Origin: a candidate division FCPU426 bacterium | GTDB taxonomy: Bacteria; Oederibacteriota; JAAXVQ01; JAUVAV01 | Direction of reading: 5' to 3' | DNA: 49,761 bases | Assembly: GCA_030591525.1 (NCBI GenBank) | Contig: JAUVAV010000024.1 | Coordinates: 1-49,761 of the forward strand | Shown: piece by piece, positions 9,361 through 18,761 of the stretch | How positions within the stretch are numbered: the first letter of the stretch is position 1 | How the letters are laid out: every line of letters begins with the position of its first letter | Position numbers and translations under genes: made by a program | Notes under the pieces: model-generated | Databases searched by the model: none | Seen by the model: the letters and a program-made list of their open reading frames with translations, nothing else | Told to the model about the DNA's origin: nothing

Positions 9361-10641
9361 CTATTCCAGCATCTCCACGGGCGAGACCCCCAAAGGAAGA
9401 ATGCTTTGGATATTAACAAAAATATCCGCTGATTTTTTAGTCCCGCCGGAGGCGTCTACCACTGCCAAGGTTACTTGGTACCTTCCATCCGGCATGGGAT
9501 TAGTATTATCCAGCAACCCGTCCCAAACCACATGATCCGGAGGCGAACCCTCCCCGGAGTATTTCTTTACCAGGGTTTTGGCTTCATTCCGGATTTCCAG
9601 GCTCCAAATCCGCAAGGGAAATTTGGTTTGACAATTTATCTTCAAGACCGATACCTTATTGATGCCCACCGGCGAAAAGATTTCAGGCTCAGCTTTCACA
9701 TCCATGATAAATCCGCCGAAGTAGTAGGACAGGGCCACCTTATGCATTATCTCCACGGTTTGGAAGATTGGGAACCCCAGAGCATAGTCCAGCTGAAATC
9801 CCTGGTATTGATAACCCGCGCCCATTCCTATCTCCGTATCATCAATTCCCGCCCGTAAAAACAGGCGGGGTATGGGCGAAACTTCCAGTCCCAGGCAGAG
9901 CTTGACCACATCCTGCTCCAGGTTCTTCGCAACGTCCAGATCTGCTTTTACTTTATCTTCAAAAACCTTCACCCCCACCCCTAATACCAGGTTCATGGGA
10001 TATTGTTCCTTTTCCTCTTTTAATTGAATTGCCGGAGCCAGCAGATTCCGGAATGTAAGACCCGTATTTAAAAACGGCCAGGGATGGTACATGAGGCCGG
10101 CATCCAGTCCGAAGCCGGTTCCCGAGATATTCATCAAGGTCTGGCTTACGATTTTCAAAGTTCCTCCGGCGGCCAGCTGGGGCGTGATATCCGATCCAAA
10201 ACCCAGCATAACGCCCAATTGGTTATGGGTAAAACTCTCGAGTACTTCATTATAAGAACTGCGGCCTTCGGCCTCGCCCTGATTCAGAAAAATCAAGCCC
10301 ACGCCGAGAGTGCCGATATAGGGAAGAATATGGTTGTAACCCAGATACTGGTAATTATTTCCATCTACCAGGGAGACGTACTGCACTATGACCTGGTTCT
10401 GCGTCAGGGCGGAAAGCCCGGCCGGATTCCAATACACTGCTGTGGCATCATCCGCCAAGCCGGTAAAGGCCCGGCCCATGGCCATGGCCCGGGCTCCGGC
10501 GCCATATGTCAGAAAAGCTCCGGGTTGTCCGGCATCGCCTTCCCCTGCCTTGGCCGGCGCCGGGAAAAAAGCCGCCGCGATCAGCAGGCCGGCCATGCCG
10601 AGCTGAAATACGCTTTGTTTTAGCAACCGCCTGGTTCTCAT
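9361..10641 (-). CDS. PorV/PorQ-family outer-membrane barrel with FlgD-like C-terminal domain
   Basis: The 426-residue protein has a signal peptide (about residues 1-32, ending FFPAPAKA). The PorV signature follows: GAFLTYGAGARAMAMGRAF, then VYWNPAGLSAL. Alternating strands suggest an outer-membrane barrel to about residue 310. The last 100 residues are an Ig-like FlgD-type domain: IWSLEIRNEAKTLVKKY, HVVWDGLLDN, and DGRYQVTLAVVD. Its ATG overlaps the stop of the upstream gene by four bases (ATGA), so the two are translationally coupled. That upstream gene encodes a secreted protein with a PNPFNP-type C-terminal domain, making this a likely barrel-cargo pair. In Bacteroidota PorV is the shuttle of type IX secretion; here this is inference from family and position. 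Confidence 0.83.
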   Translation of the reverse strand: MRTRRLLKQSVFQLGMAGLLIAAAFFPAPAKAGEGDAGQPGAFLTYGAGARAMAMGRAFTGLADDATAVYWNPAGLSALTQNQVIVQYVSLVDGNNYQYLGYNHILPYIGTLGVGLIFLNQGEAEGRSSYNEVLESFTHNQLGVMLGFGSDITPQLAAGGTLKIVSQTLMNISGTGFGLDAGLMYHPWPFLNTGLTFRNLLAPAIQLKEEKEQYPMNLVLGVGVKVFEDKVKADLDVAKNLEQDVVKLCLGLEVSPIPRLFLRAGIDDTEIGMGAGYQYQGFQLDYALGFPIFQTVEIMHKVALSYYFGGFIMDVKAEPEIFSPVGINKVSVLKINCQTKFPLRIWSLEIRNEAKTLVKKYSGEGSPPDHVVWDGLLDNTNPMPDGRYQVTLAVVDASGGTKKSADIFVNIQSILPLGVSPVEMLE

Positions 10642-12320
10642 TTCAGCACCCCCACCCGGCGTTTAAATTTCTGAGCCCCGGAACTTCCCCGCGCCGTGAT
10701 TTTAACCAGGTATATGCCATTGGCCACAATCCGCCCCTCGCCGTTTCGTCCGTCCCATTCCCAGTACGCGCCCCCGGCCGCAGTGGCATTCTGAGAGACG
10801 GAGTCTGCCGCGGTTTCACTTATATCCCGGGACAGTACCAGGCGGCCGAACGCGTCATAAATCCTGATCTCGACATTGCCACGGCTGTTTAAATAATAAT
10901 TTATGGAGGTTTTCTGGTCCTGGGCCGGATTAAACGGATTGGGATAATTAAGAATCGCTCCCGGCTGAGGCGGAGCCACGGATACTTTAACCGGCATTAT
11001 AGTCTCGGCATAAAGATGCTGCGTGACTGAATGTTCGGCCCGCACCCGGATACGGGCTTCCTCATTGACCACACCTCCGGTAAAATTGCAATACGCGTTT
11101 CCGTTTAGATCCGTGGCAGTCTGACTTACTGAAAGAAAACCGCTGCCCGAGACCTGGTCAAATTTTACTATGAAAGAATGGAGAGTGCTCCGGGTGGGAT
11201 TGCCATGCTGGTCCAGGATATGCGCCGTGATGTGCGTAGTGTGCTGGGCTTGCACCTCGGCCGGATCCAGTGTGGTCTGGATTGCTGCAGGAACATTGGG
11301 CAGTACTTCAATAGGCGTAGTAGAAACGCCGATTAGGGAAATTGATCCGCCGCTGGTTTTCTCGCCGCATAAATAGATGGACTCGGCCCGGTCGTAGGTA
11401 AAATCATCGCGGGAAAGTTGTCCATTGACCATAGTAAGATTCTCACTCGGGCCTCCCCAATTTCCCGAGGCCGGATCCGAAGTGCCGGATAGATAGCGGT
11501 TTATCTTGAACGTATCGCTGTTGGTGGTAAGCACCTGGTCCGGATCCCCCGGGCTGCTGGAAACCGTGGCGGTTAGTGCAAAGGGCGCACCAGCCGTAAT
11601 CTGGGAAGGCACTTTAAGATGCAGCCAGGCCACGGAAGCGGAATCTGAGTATACTTGTTTAGTATTACTAAACGGATCCGGAGAAGTAAAGGAAGTAGTA
11701 ATGAGTCCGGTCATAGTCAAGCGAAGAGTAAAAAAAGCCCGGCCGTCGCTGGTATTAAATGAGGCCGGCGTGATTTCGGCGCCTACGCCGGAACTATCTA
11801 TAGAAGTCATGAAACTCTTGTTCCAATTCCAAAGATCATCCACCACGTAAACCGTGACCGGATGATTAACGCCCTCTATAAGGTGAACGGGCTCGGTCGG
11901 GGTTACTCCCGGGGCAAACCCCGGAGTATGCGTCTCGCCCGGCACTAAAATCAAGAGCTGCGTTCCCAATCCGGCATAAACAGTGGTAATCGTGTTTCCC
12001 GTGGCTCCGCCATCCGTGCAGGTAAGCACTACTTCATCATCCGCTGCAAAAAACTTTACAGCCCCTTTCCATTCACCACCGGAGAAGTTCCCGGAAACTG
12101 TCGGCGACACAGTTCCGGGGTGAGGGCTGACAGTAAAATTAACCGTGCCGGTATAACCACCGTCCGGGCTAGGGCCAGTAAAAGCGTTTATTGTCACTCC
12201 CAGATAGTCGCCGGCCGTCCCGGAATCATCTATTTCGATTTTAAAAGAGTCTGCTGCTGACGCGCTCAAAGGCAGGCCCAAAAGTAAAATAAAAAGCAGA
12301 GTTTGAATAACACGTTTCAA
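10638..12320 (-). CDS. Secreted Ig-like protein with type IX/FlgD-like C-terminal domain
   Basis: I start at TTG 12320 (560 residues). A GTG at 12329 also opens the frame, but GAGG touches that codon, whereas it sits eight bases from the TTG. From the TTG the protein begins MKRVIQTLLFILLLGLPLSA, a clean signal peptide. Residues about 25-440 are beta-rich domains, including invasin-like segments such as DLNGNAYCNFTGGVVNEEAR. The C-terminal 90 residues start NYPNPFNPAQ and contain VEIRIYDAFGRLV, YWEWDGRNGEGR and ANGIYLVKI, ending KFKRRVGVLK: a FlgD fold of the type used as a sorting domain in type IX cargo. The stop overlaps the start of the PorV barrel gene 9361-10641. Confidence 0.82.
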   Translation of the reverse strand: MKRVIQTLLFILLLGLPLSASAADSFKIEIDDSGTAGDYLGVTINAFTGPSPDGGYTGTVNFTVSPHPGTVSPTVSGNFSGGEWKGAVKFFAADDEVVLTCTDGGATGNTITTVYAGLGTQLLILVPGETHTPGFAPGVTPTEPVHLIEGVNHPVTVYVVDDLWNWNKSFMTSIDSSGVGAEITPASFNTSDGRAFFTLRLTMTGLITTSFTSPDPFSNTKQVYSDSASVAWLHLKVPSQITAGAPFALTATVSSSPGDPDQVLTTNSDTFKINRYLSGTSDPASGNWGGPSENLTMVNGQLSRDDFTYDRAESIYLCGEKTSGGSISLIGVSTTPIEVLPNVPAAIQTTLDPAEVQAQHTTHITAHILDQHGNPTRSTLHSFIVKFDQVSGSGFLSVSQTATDLNGNAYCNFTGGVVNEEARIRVRAEHSVTQHLYAETIMPVKVSVAPPQPGAILNYPNPFNPAQDQKTSINYYLNSRGNVEIRIYDAFGRLVLSRDISETAADSVSQNATAAGGAYWEWDGRNGEGRIVANGIYLVKITARGSSGAQKFKRRVGVLK

Positions 12321-12342
12321 ATCACTCACCTCTTAAAAATTA

Positions 12343-12371
12343 TTTTAACTTTTTGTATTATAAATGGTCAA
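12343..12371 (-). promoter_or_regulatory. Possible promoter of the cargo-PorV pair
   Basis: TTGACC (12371-12366) and TTAAAA (12348-12343) are 17 bases apart on the minus strand. A competing reading uses the TATAAT overlapping 12358-12363 with a poor -35. The assignment is tentative. Confidence 0.35.
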
Positions 12372-12474
12372 CCGGAAATCACAAAGTGAAATATGATGGG
12401 AAAATGAAAAAAGTTTGGTCAACTGACGAATATCCCGGCATCCGGAAAAATAGGGGTTCATAAACATACTGGCC

Positions 12475-12502
12475 GTAGGGGCGACGCATGCGTCGCCCCT
12501 AC
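12475..12502. repeat. Perfect 28-base GTAGGGG palindrome, ACGCATGCGT core
   Basis: Both arms read GTAGGGGCGACGCA from their own 5' end, so the 28 bases are perfectly self-complementary. It sits in the gap between the CCA-type transferase gene and the cargo gene. The same core occurs at 27694-27721 and 43512-43533. A 65-codon open frame across it has no coding character. Confidence 0.8.
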
Positions 12503-12554
12503 AACTGCCGATAAAGCCGCAACTTTTAAACAACATCAACATATTACACTTCCC

Positions 12555-15182
12555 TCAACCATCTTTCTTAAAACCCCGGCGGACGAAATTTATTTCATCC
12601 TGCCGGCTTACGACTTTATTGTCCAGCCGGGCGGCCAGCAGGGACTTCAGGATTTTCTCGTACCGGGGCCCGGGAGCATAACCCAGCTTGGCCAAATCCC
12701 GGCCGGCCAGCAGGGGCCGGACCTTGCGCCAGCGGGTAAGGTAATCGCGGATCCGGCGGGCAGCCGCTTTCTTCCCGTACTTGGCCATCTCAAAAAGCAG
12801 GACTTCCGTAGGCAGGCGGACCAGTTGCTCCGCTACGATCGAGGCCCGGATTTCCTTCCCTGACTCGATTCTGCGGCGTTCCCGGTCTCCCCGGCTTTTC
12901 TGCTGCAAAAGAATTTCAGTAACCCGGCGCGAAAATTGGAAACCTTTGGCCATAGCCGCGGTCTGTACCAGGGAGAGATGATCAAGCATTGCCATGAGAT
13001 ACATCAATTTAGGATCTATCTCCTCTTCCAGGAAAAGCACGGCAAAGGCCAGGACTTCCCAAACGGACTCGAAAAGCCCGGCCGCGCGCCGGAGGTCCTG
13101 GGACGAGGTATTGATCCACGCGAGCACGTTAAACTCGCCCAGGCGCAATAAGGCCTGGTAGGGTTGATTTTCGTCCAGGATAAGCATAAGTTCGTCAAAG
13201 ATGCGCGGCAAAGATACTCTCCCCATCAGGTCCAGTTGCATGGCATTATGGAGGTACCGCTCGGTATCGGATTCCAGGTGAAAGTTGTAGCGCTGCTCAA
13301 AGCGCACGGCCCGGAAAATGCGGGTAGGGTCATCTACAAAACTCATGGAATAAAGTACGCGTATCAATCCATCCCGCAGATCCTGCCGGCCGCCGAAGAA
13401 ATCCCGAAACCGGCCGAAATCCGCGGAATTGATCTGGATTGCCATGGCATTAATACTGAAATCACGGCGCAGCAGATCGTACTTGATACCCGCGGCTTCC
13501 ACCTGGGGCAATGCTGCGGGGCGGATGTAGAACTCCGTCCGGGCAGTGGCGATATCCAGTTTCAGATGCCCGGGCAGGCGTATCCCGGCGGTCTGGAAGC
13601 GTTGATGGGTTTTTACTTCCCCGCCCAGGCAGCCGGCCAGTTGGCGTGCATACTCCATGCCGTTTCCTTCCACTACAATATCCACATCCCAATTGTCGCG
13701 TTTAAGCAGTATGTCCCGCACAAATCCCCCGACCACATAGGCTTTGATACCCATACGGTCGGCCGCTTCTCCGGCAGTATGTAAAAGATTAAGAATTCCG
13801 GCCGGCAAACGTTCCCGCATAAGGCTTCGCAATTCATCCCGGCCGGACTGAATCTCCGGACAATCTTCAGGATGAAACCGCGGGGAACTCAGCCGGCGTC
13901 TCTCCAGCAGGAATCTTAGTATATCCGTCCGGGTTACTATGCCGGCCAGCCGTCCCTGGTCCAAAACCGGAATATAGCTGATATGGTTTTCCAGCATATG
14001 GCGTTGAATCAAAGCCACGGTATCCTGAAGCCGGACTGTTACTATCCGGGTGGACATGTAATTACGCACCGGCGCTTTTTCCAGGCCGTGATGCAAGGCC
14101 TTATCCAGATCATGCAGTGTAATAATTCCCACCAAGGCCGCTTGGTCCACTACCGGCAGCCCGGAATGTCCGTAGCGCATCATAACCTGCCGCGCTTCGG
14201 ATACCGGAATCCCGGAGGATATGCTGATTACCGGCGAACTCATAATCGCTGAGATGCTCTGGGCCGGTTTTACCCCGGCTTTAATAATTTGGAGCAGGCG
14301 TTGGCGCAGCTTTTTAAGGTTGGTCTCTTTAATCGTGGCCGCGGCCGCGGTGGCATGTCCGCCGCCGCCCAGCTTTTGAATTATTTCGCCTACATCCACT
14401 GCTTCCCCACGGCTCCGGGCCACCAGGTGGGTCCGGTTACCCATCCGGCAGAGAGTGAATAATGCCGGGAGGTTTTCAATGTCCCGGAGTTTATTGGTCA
14501 ATACGGCTAAATCCTCAATATACTTCTCACGCTCGGCCAGGGCCAGACTGATATCCACGCCGTTGATGGTCAGAGTTTCCCGGGATTTGATTAAATCATT
14601 GAAGAGTTCCTGCTGTTCGGAACTTAGCCGGCGCTGGATGAAATCCGAGACCAGACTGAGATCCGCCCCGCAGCGGAGCAGGTAAGCCGCGGCCTGCAAA
14701 TCCCGGGGCGTGGTGGAGGTATACGTAAGATTGCCGGTTTCCTCGTAAATTCCCAGAGCATACACCGTGGCTTCAAAAGGCGCGACTGAGATCCGGTTTT
14801 TCCGCAACTCTTCCATTAAAATCGTAGTGTTGGCGCCCAGCGCCTTCAGCACTTCCTTATGCGCCGGGATTTTATCTTTCAACCGGGGATGATGGTCATA
14901 CCGGATAATCTCAACCTGGGGTACCTGCAAAAGGGATTTGAAATCACCCAGGCGTTCGGGCGCGCTGACATCCACCAGAATTAACCGGGTAATTTTTTCC
15001 TTGGTTAGATCGCGCGAACCCAGGGCCGGTATCACGTTCGGATAACGCCGGATAAAGTCCCGTACATTGCGCTCGTGAGATCCGGGGAAAAGAATTTTGG
15101 CCTGGGGATAAAGCCGCGCGGCCGCCAGGGCGGAGGCCAGTGCGTCAAAGTCCGTATTGAGGTGGGTTAAAATGAGTTCCAT
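12555..15182 (-). CDS. DHH-CBS-tRNA nucleotidyltransferase fusion (CCA- or A-adding)
   Basis: The 875-residue protein has three parts. Residues 1-300 are a DHH/DHHA1 phosphoesterase module with metal motifs DFDALAS (11-17), DVSAPE, DHH (96-98) and GGGGH (272-276). Residues about 305-430 are two CBS domains (MSSPVISISSGIPVSEAR and MSTRIVTVRLQDTVA). Residues about 450-870 are a class II nucleotidyltransferase head and RNA-binding region with GGFVRD (485-490), DVD (499-501) and RRDF (572-575). It would repair or complete tRNA 3' ends; the DHH part may act as a nuclease or phosphatase and CBS as a nucleotide sensor. In some phyla with this fusion the enzyme adds only the terminal A, with a CC-adding partner elsewhere. 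The sequence does not decide which applies. Its ATG directly follows the upstream TAA (TAAATG). Confidence 0.9.
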   Translation of the reverse strand: MELILTHLNTDFDALASALAAARLYPQAKILFPGSHERNVRDFIRRYPNVIPALGSRDLTKEKITRLILVDVSAPERLGDFKSLLQVPQVEIIRYDHHPRLKDKIPAHKEVLKALGANTTILMEELRKNRISVAPFEATVYALGIYEETGNLTYTSTTPRDLQAAAYLLRCGADLSLVSDFIQRRLSSEQQELFNDLIKSRETLTINGVDISLALAEREKYIEDLAVLTNKLRDIENLPALFTLCRMGNRTHLVARSRGEAVDVGEIIQKLGGGGHATAAAATIKETNLKKLRQRLLQIIKAGVKPAQSISAIMSSPVISISSGIPVSEARQVMMRYGHSGLPVVDQAALVGIITLHDLDKALHHGLEKAPVRNYMSTRIVTVRLQDTVALIQRHMLENHISYIPVLDQGRLAGIVTRTDILRFLLERRRLSSPRFHPEDCPEIQSGRDELRSLMRERLPAGILNLLHTAGEAADRMGIKAYVVGGFVRDILLKRDNWDVDIVVEGNGMEYARQLAGCLGGEVKTHQRFQTAGIRLPGHLKLDIATARTEFYIRPAALPQVEAAGIKYDLLRRDFSINAMAIQINSADFGRFRDFFGGRQDLRDGLIRVLYSMSFVDDPTRIFRAVRFEQRYNFHLESDTERYLHNAMQLDLMGRVSLPRIFDELMLILDENQPYQALLRLGEFNVLAWINTSSQDLRRAAGLFESVWEVLAFAVLFLEEEIDPKLMYLMAMLDHLSLVQTAAMAKGFQFSRRVTEILLQQKSRGDRERRRIESGKEIRASIVAEQLVRLPTEVLLFEMAKYGKKAAARRIRDYLTRWRKVRPLLAGRDLAKLGYAPGPRYEKILKSLLAARLDNKVVSRQDEINFVRRGFKKDG

Positions 15183-16079
15183 TTACGCTCTCGGATGATA
15201 CTGCCGGTGAACGGCCTGAAGCCGGCTGCGGTCCACGTGAGTATATATCTGGGTAGTATTGATATCCGCGTGCCCCAGCATTTCCTGTACCACTCTCAGA
15301 TCCGCGCCTCCGGCCAGAAGATGCGTAGCAAAAGAATGGCGCAAAGTATGCGGCGATATGGACTTAGTGATTCCGGCCCGCCGGGCGTAACGCCGGATCA
15401 TTTTCCAAAATCCCACGCGGGTAAAGCCCTTGCGCCCCCAGGAGAGAAAAAGCGGCTGTGCATTATCCCCGGCGCCGCGTTCCCGCCAGTAGCGCCGGGT
15501 AACGGCCAAAGCCGTAGTCCCGATAGGCACCAGGCGTTCCTTGCGGCCCTTGCCCTTCACCAGCAGGTAACCCTCTTCCCAGTTGATACGATCCGGGGTG
15601 ATTTCCACCAACTCTGTAACGCGCAGCCCGGTGGCATACAAAAATTCCAACATGGCGCGGTCGCGCAGGCCGTGGCGGGATTGTAAATCCGGGGCCCGGA
15701 GCAGTTTTCCCACTTCTTCGACATTAAGAATATCGGGCAGTTTTTTCCACAACCGGTAGGATTCAAAATCCTCCGTAGGATCACAGTTGTTCAGGCCTTC
15801 GTTGACAAGAAAGCGGTGCAGGGCTCGTAAAGAAACCAGTATACGCACAATTGTGGCGGAGGCTTTACGCCGGCTCATAAGCGCTCCTAAAAAATCCTGG
15901 ATCTTTTCCCGGCCGGGCGGACAGCGCGGATCAAAAACAAGGTTCTGACGTTTTAGGTATGCCAGGTACTGTGAAATGTCGCTGCCATACGCCGCCAGGG
16001 TATTGGCGGCAAGGCCTTTCTCCGCCGAGAGAAAATTGAAGAAATCCCCGAGCCAGACCGGCAGGTTAGGTGGAATCAC
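15183..16079 (-). CDS. xerD: Tyrosine recombinase, XerC/XerD type
   Basis: The 298 residues equal the usual length of XerD. The N-terminal SAM-like DNA-binding domain covers about 1-95 ([19 protein letters not shown]). The catalytic set is complete: R153 (ATGLRVTEL), Lys in [13 protein letters not shown]244 and R247 ([12 protein letters not shown]), H270 ([10 protein letters not shown]) and nucleophile Y279 (IYTHV). Xer proteins resolve chromosome dimers at dif sites. With only one copy in view, XerD rather than XerC is a guess from length and residue spacing. The start is GTG at 16079, overlapping the hldD stop by four bases (GTGA), and the gene abuts the downstream transferase, so these three are one transcript. 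No dif site or phage gene is visible nearby, which favours the housekeeping role. Confidence 0.88.
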   Translation of the reverse strand: MIPPNLPVWLGDFFNFLSAEKGLAANTLAAYGSDISQYLAYLKRQNLVFDPRCPPGREKIQDFLGALMSRRKASATIVRILVSLRALHRFLVNEGLNNCDPTEDFESYRLWKKLPDILNVEEVGKLLRAPDLQSRHGLRDRAMLEFLYATGLRVTELVEITPDRINWEEGYLLVKGKGRKERLVPIGTTALAVTRRYWRERGAGDNAQPLFLSWGRKGFTRVGFWKMIRRYARRAGITKSISPHTLRHSFATHLLAGGADLRVVQEMLGHADINTTQIYTHVDRSRLQAVHRQYHPRA

Positions 16080-17047
16080 AAATACGGATCATCCTGGAGC
16101 AGATAATTTTGAACATAATCCCGGACCCCGTCTTCCAGGGAATGGAAGTCTTCCGCATATCCGGCGCGCCGGAGTTTTTCGACCGCAGCCTCGGTCCTAT
16201 ACTGGTAGCGGTCGCGCAGATTCTCCGGCATTTCTATGAATTCAATTTGGAGCGGACGATCCATGGCCGTAAAGACGGCCTGAACCAGGTCTTTCCATGT
16301 CCGGGCCCGGCCCGTACCTATATTATAAATTCCATTTATTTGGGTCCGGCCCAGCAGCCACCATATGACTTCCACCACATCTTTGATGTATACGAAATCA
16401 CGGACCTGCTCTCCGTCCCGGTAGGCCGGCAAGTAGGATTTGAAGAGTTTAACCCGGTCTGCAGATTTGATCTGGCCCCAGGCTTTATGAACCACGCTGC
16501 GCATTTCGTCCTTATGATATTCATTAGGCCCGAAAACGTTGAAAAATTTTAAGCCGGCCAGATGCTTTATCGCTCCGGACCGGAGGGCCCACAGATCAAA
16601 GAGATGTTTGGAATATCCGTACATGTTCAATGGTTTCAAGCGACTGGTTGTTTCGTCCGAGTCTGAATAGCCCAGCGCGCCGTCGCCGTAAGTGGCCCCG
16701 GAACTGGCATAGATAAACCGCACCTTCCGGGACAGCGCCCATTCCGCGAGCCGCTGAGTGTACTGGTAATTATTCTGCATAAGATAATGAGAATCCCGTT
16801 CCGTGGTGGCGCTGCAGGCTCCCATGTGCACTACAGCCTTGATATTTCCGGGCAGCGTGTCAGCCTTGATTTTTTCCAGAAATTCCCTCTGGTCAAGATA
16901 ATCCGTAAAATGCCGGTTCACTAAATTCCGCCATTTGTCCGAGGTATCCAAAGCGTCTACGACCAGAATGTCCTTGATGCCCTCCGCGTTGAGTTTCCAA
17001 ATCATGGCGCTGCCGATAAAACCCGCCCCGCCGGTGACGACTATCAT
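16076..17047 (-). CDS. hldD: ADP-L-glycero-D-manno-heptose 6-epimerase
   Basis: The 323-residue short-chain dehydrogenase-like epimerase opens with the NAD(P)-binding [10 protein letters not shown] loop. The family pattern [20 protein letters not shown] follows, and the active-site Tyr-x3-Lys is in [23 protein letters not shown] and DFVYIKDVV are also characteristic of HldD (RfaD). The enzyme inverts C6 of ADP-heptose for the inner core of lipopolysaccharide, which indicates that the host is a diderm making heptose-containing LPS. AGGAG upstream of the ATG gives a good ribosome site. No other heptose genes are adjacent; the gene heads a short operon with the recombinase and the tRNA transferase. 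Confidence 0.92.
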   Translation of the reverse strand: MIVVTGGAGFIGSAMIWKLNAEGIKDILVVDALDTSDKWRNLVNRHFTDYLDQREFLEKIKADTLPGNIKAVVHMGACSATTERDSHYLMQNNYQYTQRLAEWALSRKVRFIYASSGATYGDGALGYSDSDETTSRLKPLNMYGYSKHLFDLWALRSGAIKHLAGLKFFNVFGPNEYHKDEMRSVVHKAWGQIKSADRVKLFKSYLPAYRDGEQVRDFVYIKDVVEVIWWLLGRTQINGIYNIGTGRARTWKDLVQAVFTAMDRPLQIEFIEMPENLRDRYQYRTEAAVEKLRRAGYAEDFHSLEDGVRDYVQNYLLQDDPYL

Positions 17048-17066
17048 GGGTTTGCTCCTTTGTTTT

Positions 17067-17254
17067 CCCCTCCCTTGAGGGGCTGTTTCATAACGTGGTA
17101 ACGTGTGAATGTCATTCCGAGCTTTAGCGAGGAATCTCCACTAAAACGCTTAATTTAAAAAGGCGTTTGGAGATTTCTCGGCTGCGCCTCGAAATGACAA
17201 ACTTACTGAAATTGCTTAAAAACAGAGTTGTGAAACAGCCTCTCAAGGGGGAGG
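17067..17254. repeat. Nested repeat: CCCTTGAGGGGCTGTTTCA shell around a TGTCATTC element
   Basis: Outer arms are CCTCCCTTGAGGGGCTGTTT (from 17069) and its complement AAACAGCCTCTCAAGGGGG (17233-17251). Between them lies a TGTCATTCCGAGC inverted repeat spanning 17110-17199, with right arm GCCTCGAAATGACA. The inner unit belongs to the same family as those at 1301, 8510, 25295 and 36595. The element separates cheB from hldD and leaves no room for a recognisable promoter other than in the repeat itself. Confidence 0.72.
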
Positions 17255-17315
17255 CGTTTACGGTGTTTCCGCAGTTCCGGCCTTACCCCGAGTAGGGAAC
17301 AGGCATGCCTGTTCC

Positions 17316-18377
17316 CTACTTTAGCGGCTTAATCCGGTGGATAATTTGATTCCTTATCTCGTTGATGGGATAAATCCCATCCGCCACCCCCGCCTCCTGC
17401 ACGGCTTTCGGCATGCCATAAACTACGCTTGTCTCTTCATTCTGCACTATGATTGTACCGCCCTTTTCCTTCATCATAACCGCGCCGTGGGTTCCATCCC
17501 GCCCCATGCCGGTTAATACCACGGCCAGCGTATTGTGTCCGAAGAGTTCGGCCACGGATTCCATGGTTACATCTGCGGACGGACGGACGCCGTAGCGCGT
17601 TGGTCCCTGGTGCAACTTGATTATTTCCCGCCCGTTCTCGTTGACGACTATCATATGATGTTTGCTCGGAGCCAAATAAACCTGGCCGGCCAATATAACG
17701 TCTCCCTCCTCCGCCTCCTTGACGTGCAATTCACTTACCTGATCCAGGCGTTTGGCCAGCAGATGAGTGAATCCCGGAGACATGTGCTGCACCACCAGCA
17801 CAGCGGCTGGAAAATCAGCCGGCAGCCCGGGAATGACTTCGTATAGGGCCCGCGGCCCGCCCGTGGAACTGGCAATCACCACGACCTGCTGGCCGGCTAC
17901 TAAAGCATGGAATGCCGGTATACTTTTTTTGAATTTTTCGAATTCCAGAAATTTAAGCCGGGAAACCTCAACGTGGGCTGCTATGCGTACCTTGGCCACA
18001 AGGCTGTCCGCCACCTCAGCCATATCCAGACTGATAGGCCCCGAGGGTTTGGAAACAAAATCAACCGCCCCGTACTCCAAGGCCTTCATAGTAGTCTTTC
18101 CGCCGCTTTCGGTATAGGCTGAGAGTATAACTACCGGGGTGGGACACTCGCTCATAATATAACCCAAGGTTTCCAGACCTGCCAACCTCGGCATTTCAAT
18201 ATCCAGGGTGAGTACGTCGGGTTTATAATCCGTTACTTTTTGTATGGCATCCAGACCGTCCCGGGCCGTAGCCACCACTTCCATGTCTTCGGCTTTATTC
18301 AGGATGGCGCTAATGGTCTTTCGCATGAAAGCGGAGTCGTCGGCCACTAAAACCTTGATGAGCTTCTGGGATTCCAT
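17316..18377 (-). CDS. cheB: Chemotaxis response regulator and protein-glutamate methylesterase CheB
   Basis: The 353-residue protein has an N-terminal receiver domain with D13/D14, phospho-acceptor D59 (LTLDIEMP) and K109. The C-terminal methylesterase has its catalytic triad at S171 (ASSTGGPR), H198 (VQHMSPGF) and D294 (GMGRDGTHG), spaced as in characterised CheB. It removes methyl groups from chemoreceptors and deamidates them when phosphorylated by CheA. It is the last gene of the chemosensory run, 18 bases after a cheY. No CheA or methyl-accepting receptor is visible in the window, so its substrates are encoded elsewhere. Confidence 0.95.
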   Translation of the reverse strand: MESQKLIKVLVADDSAFMRKTISAILNKAEDMEVVATARDGLDAIQKVTDYKPDVLTLDIEMPRLAGLETLGYIMSECPTPVVILSAYTESGGKTTMKALEYGAVDFVSKPSGPISLDMAEVADSLVAKVRIAAHVEVSRLKFLEFEKFKKSIPAFHALVAGQQVVVIASSTGGPRALYEVIPGLPADFPAAVLVVQHMSPGFTHLLAKRLDQVSELHVKEAEEGDVILAGQVYLAPSKHHMIVVNENGREIIKLHQGPTRYGVRPSADVTMESVAELFGHNTLAVVLTGMGRDGTHGAVMMKEKGGTIIVQNEETSVVYGMPKAVQEAGVADGIYPINEIRNQIIHRIKPLK

Positions 18378-18395
18378 AAATATTAACCGGCAGGG

Positions 18396-18761
18396 TTACT
18401 TCGCCAGTGCCCGTTCGACCGCTTCAATCACCCGCGGAGGCTGGAAAGGCTTGATTACAAAATCCTTGGCCCCGGCCGCAATGGCTTCTATCACCATGGC
18501 CTGCTGACCCATGGCGCTGCACATGATAATTACCGCGCGGCTGTCAAATCCAATAATCTCCTTCACCGCCTCAATCCCGTTAACCTCCGGCATAATGATA
18601 TCCATGGTTGTCAAATCCGGCCGCAACTGCTTGTACATTTCCACCGCCTCGCGCCCGTCTTTGGCCTCGCCGACAATTTCAAAATTTTGCTTGGTAAGGA
18701 TTCCCCTAATCATCACCCGCATGAAAGCGGCATCATCGGAAATGAGGATTTTAGCTGGCAT
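18396..18761 (-). CDS. cheY: Single-domain response regulator, CheY type
   Basis: The 121-residue stand-alone receiver has acidic pair D9/D10, phospho-acceptor D54 (TTMDIIMPEVNG), conserved Ser in CSAMGQQ and K104 (FVIKPFQPP). There is no output domain. The pattern SDDAAFMR and CSAMGQQ is typical of Thermotoga/Bacillus-type CheY. Its ATG overlaps the cheW stop by one base (TAATG). A second cheY lies at 20427-20798; the two share most motifs but differ in surface residues, so they may address different targets. Confidence 0.93.
   Translation of the reverse strand: MPAKILISDDAAFMRVMIRGILTKQNFEIVGEAKDGREAVEMYKQLRPDLTTMDIIMPEVNGIEAVKEIIGFDSRAVIIMCSAMGQQAMVIEAIAAGAKDFVIKPFQPPRVIEAVERALAK

Noticed and set aside
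9361-10641. FlgD-like domains as evidence for flagella
   Set aside because: The FlgD-type Ig fold is widely used in secreted and sorting domains; no hook, rod, motor or flagellin gene occurs here.
12475-12502. dif or attachment site
   Set aside because: The palindrome is perfect and recurs at several places in gaps between genes, unlike the single 28-base dif with its distinct half sites.
12345-12542. Open frame of 65 codons on the minus strand between the cargo gene and the transferase gene
   Set aside because: It runs through the perfect GTAGGGG palindrome, has no plausible ribosome site or known motif, and most of it is repeat sequence.
15183-16079. Integrase of a phage or integrative element
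   Set aside because: Length, catalytic residues and coupling to hldD and the tRNA transferase fit housekeeping XerC/XerD; no phage genes or attachment sites are seen.
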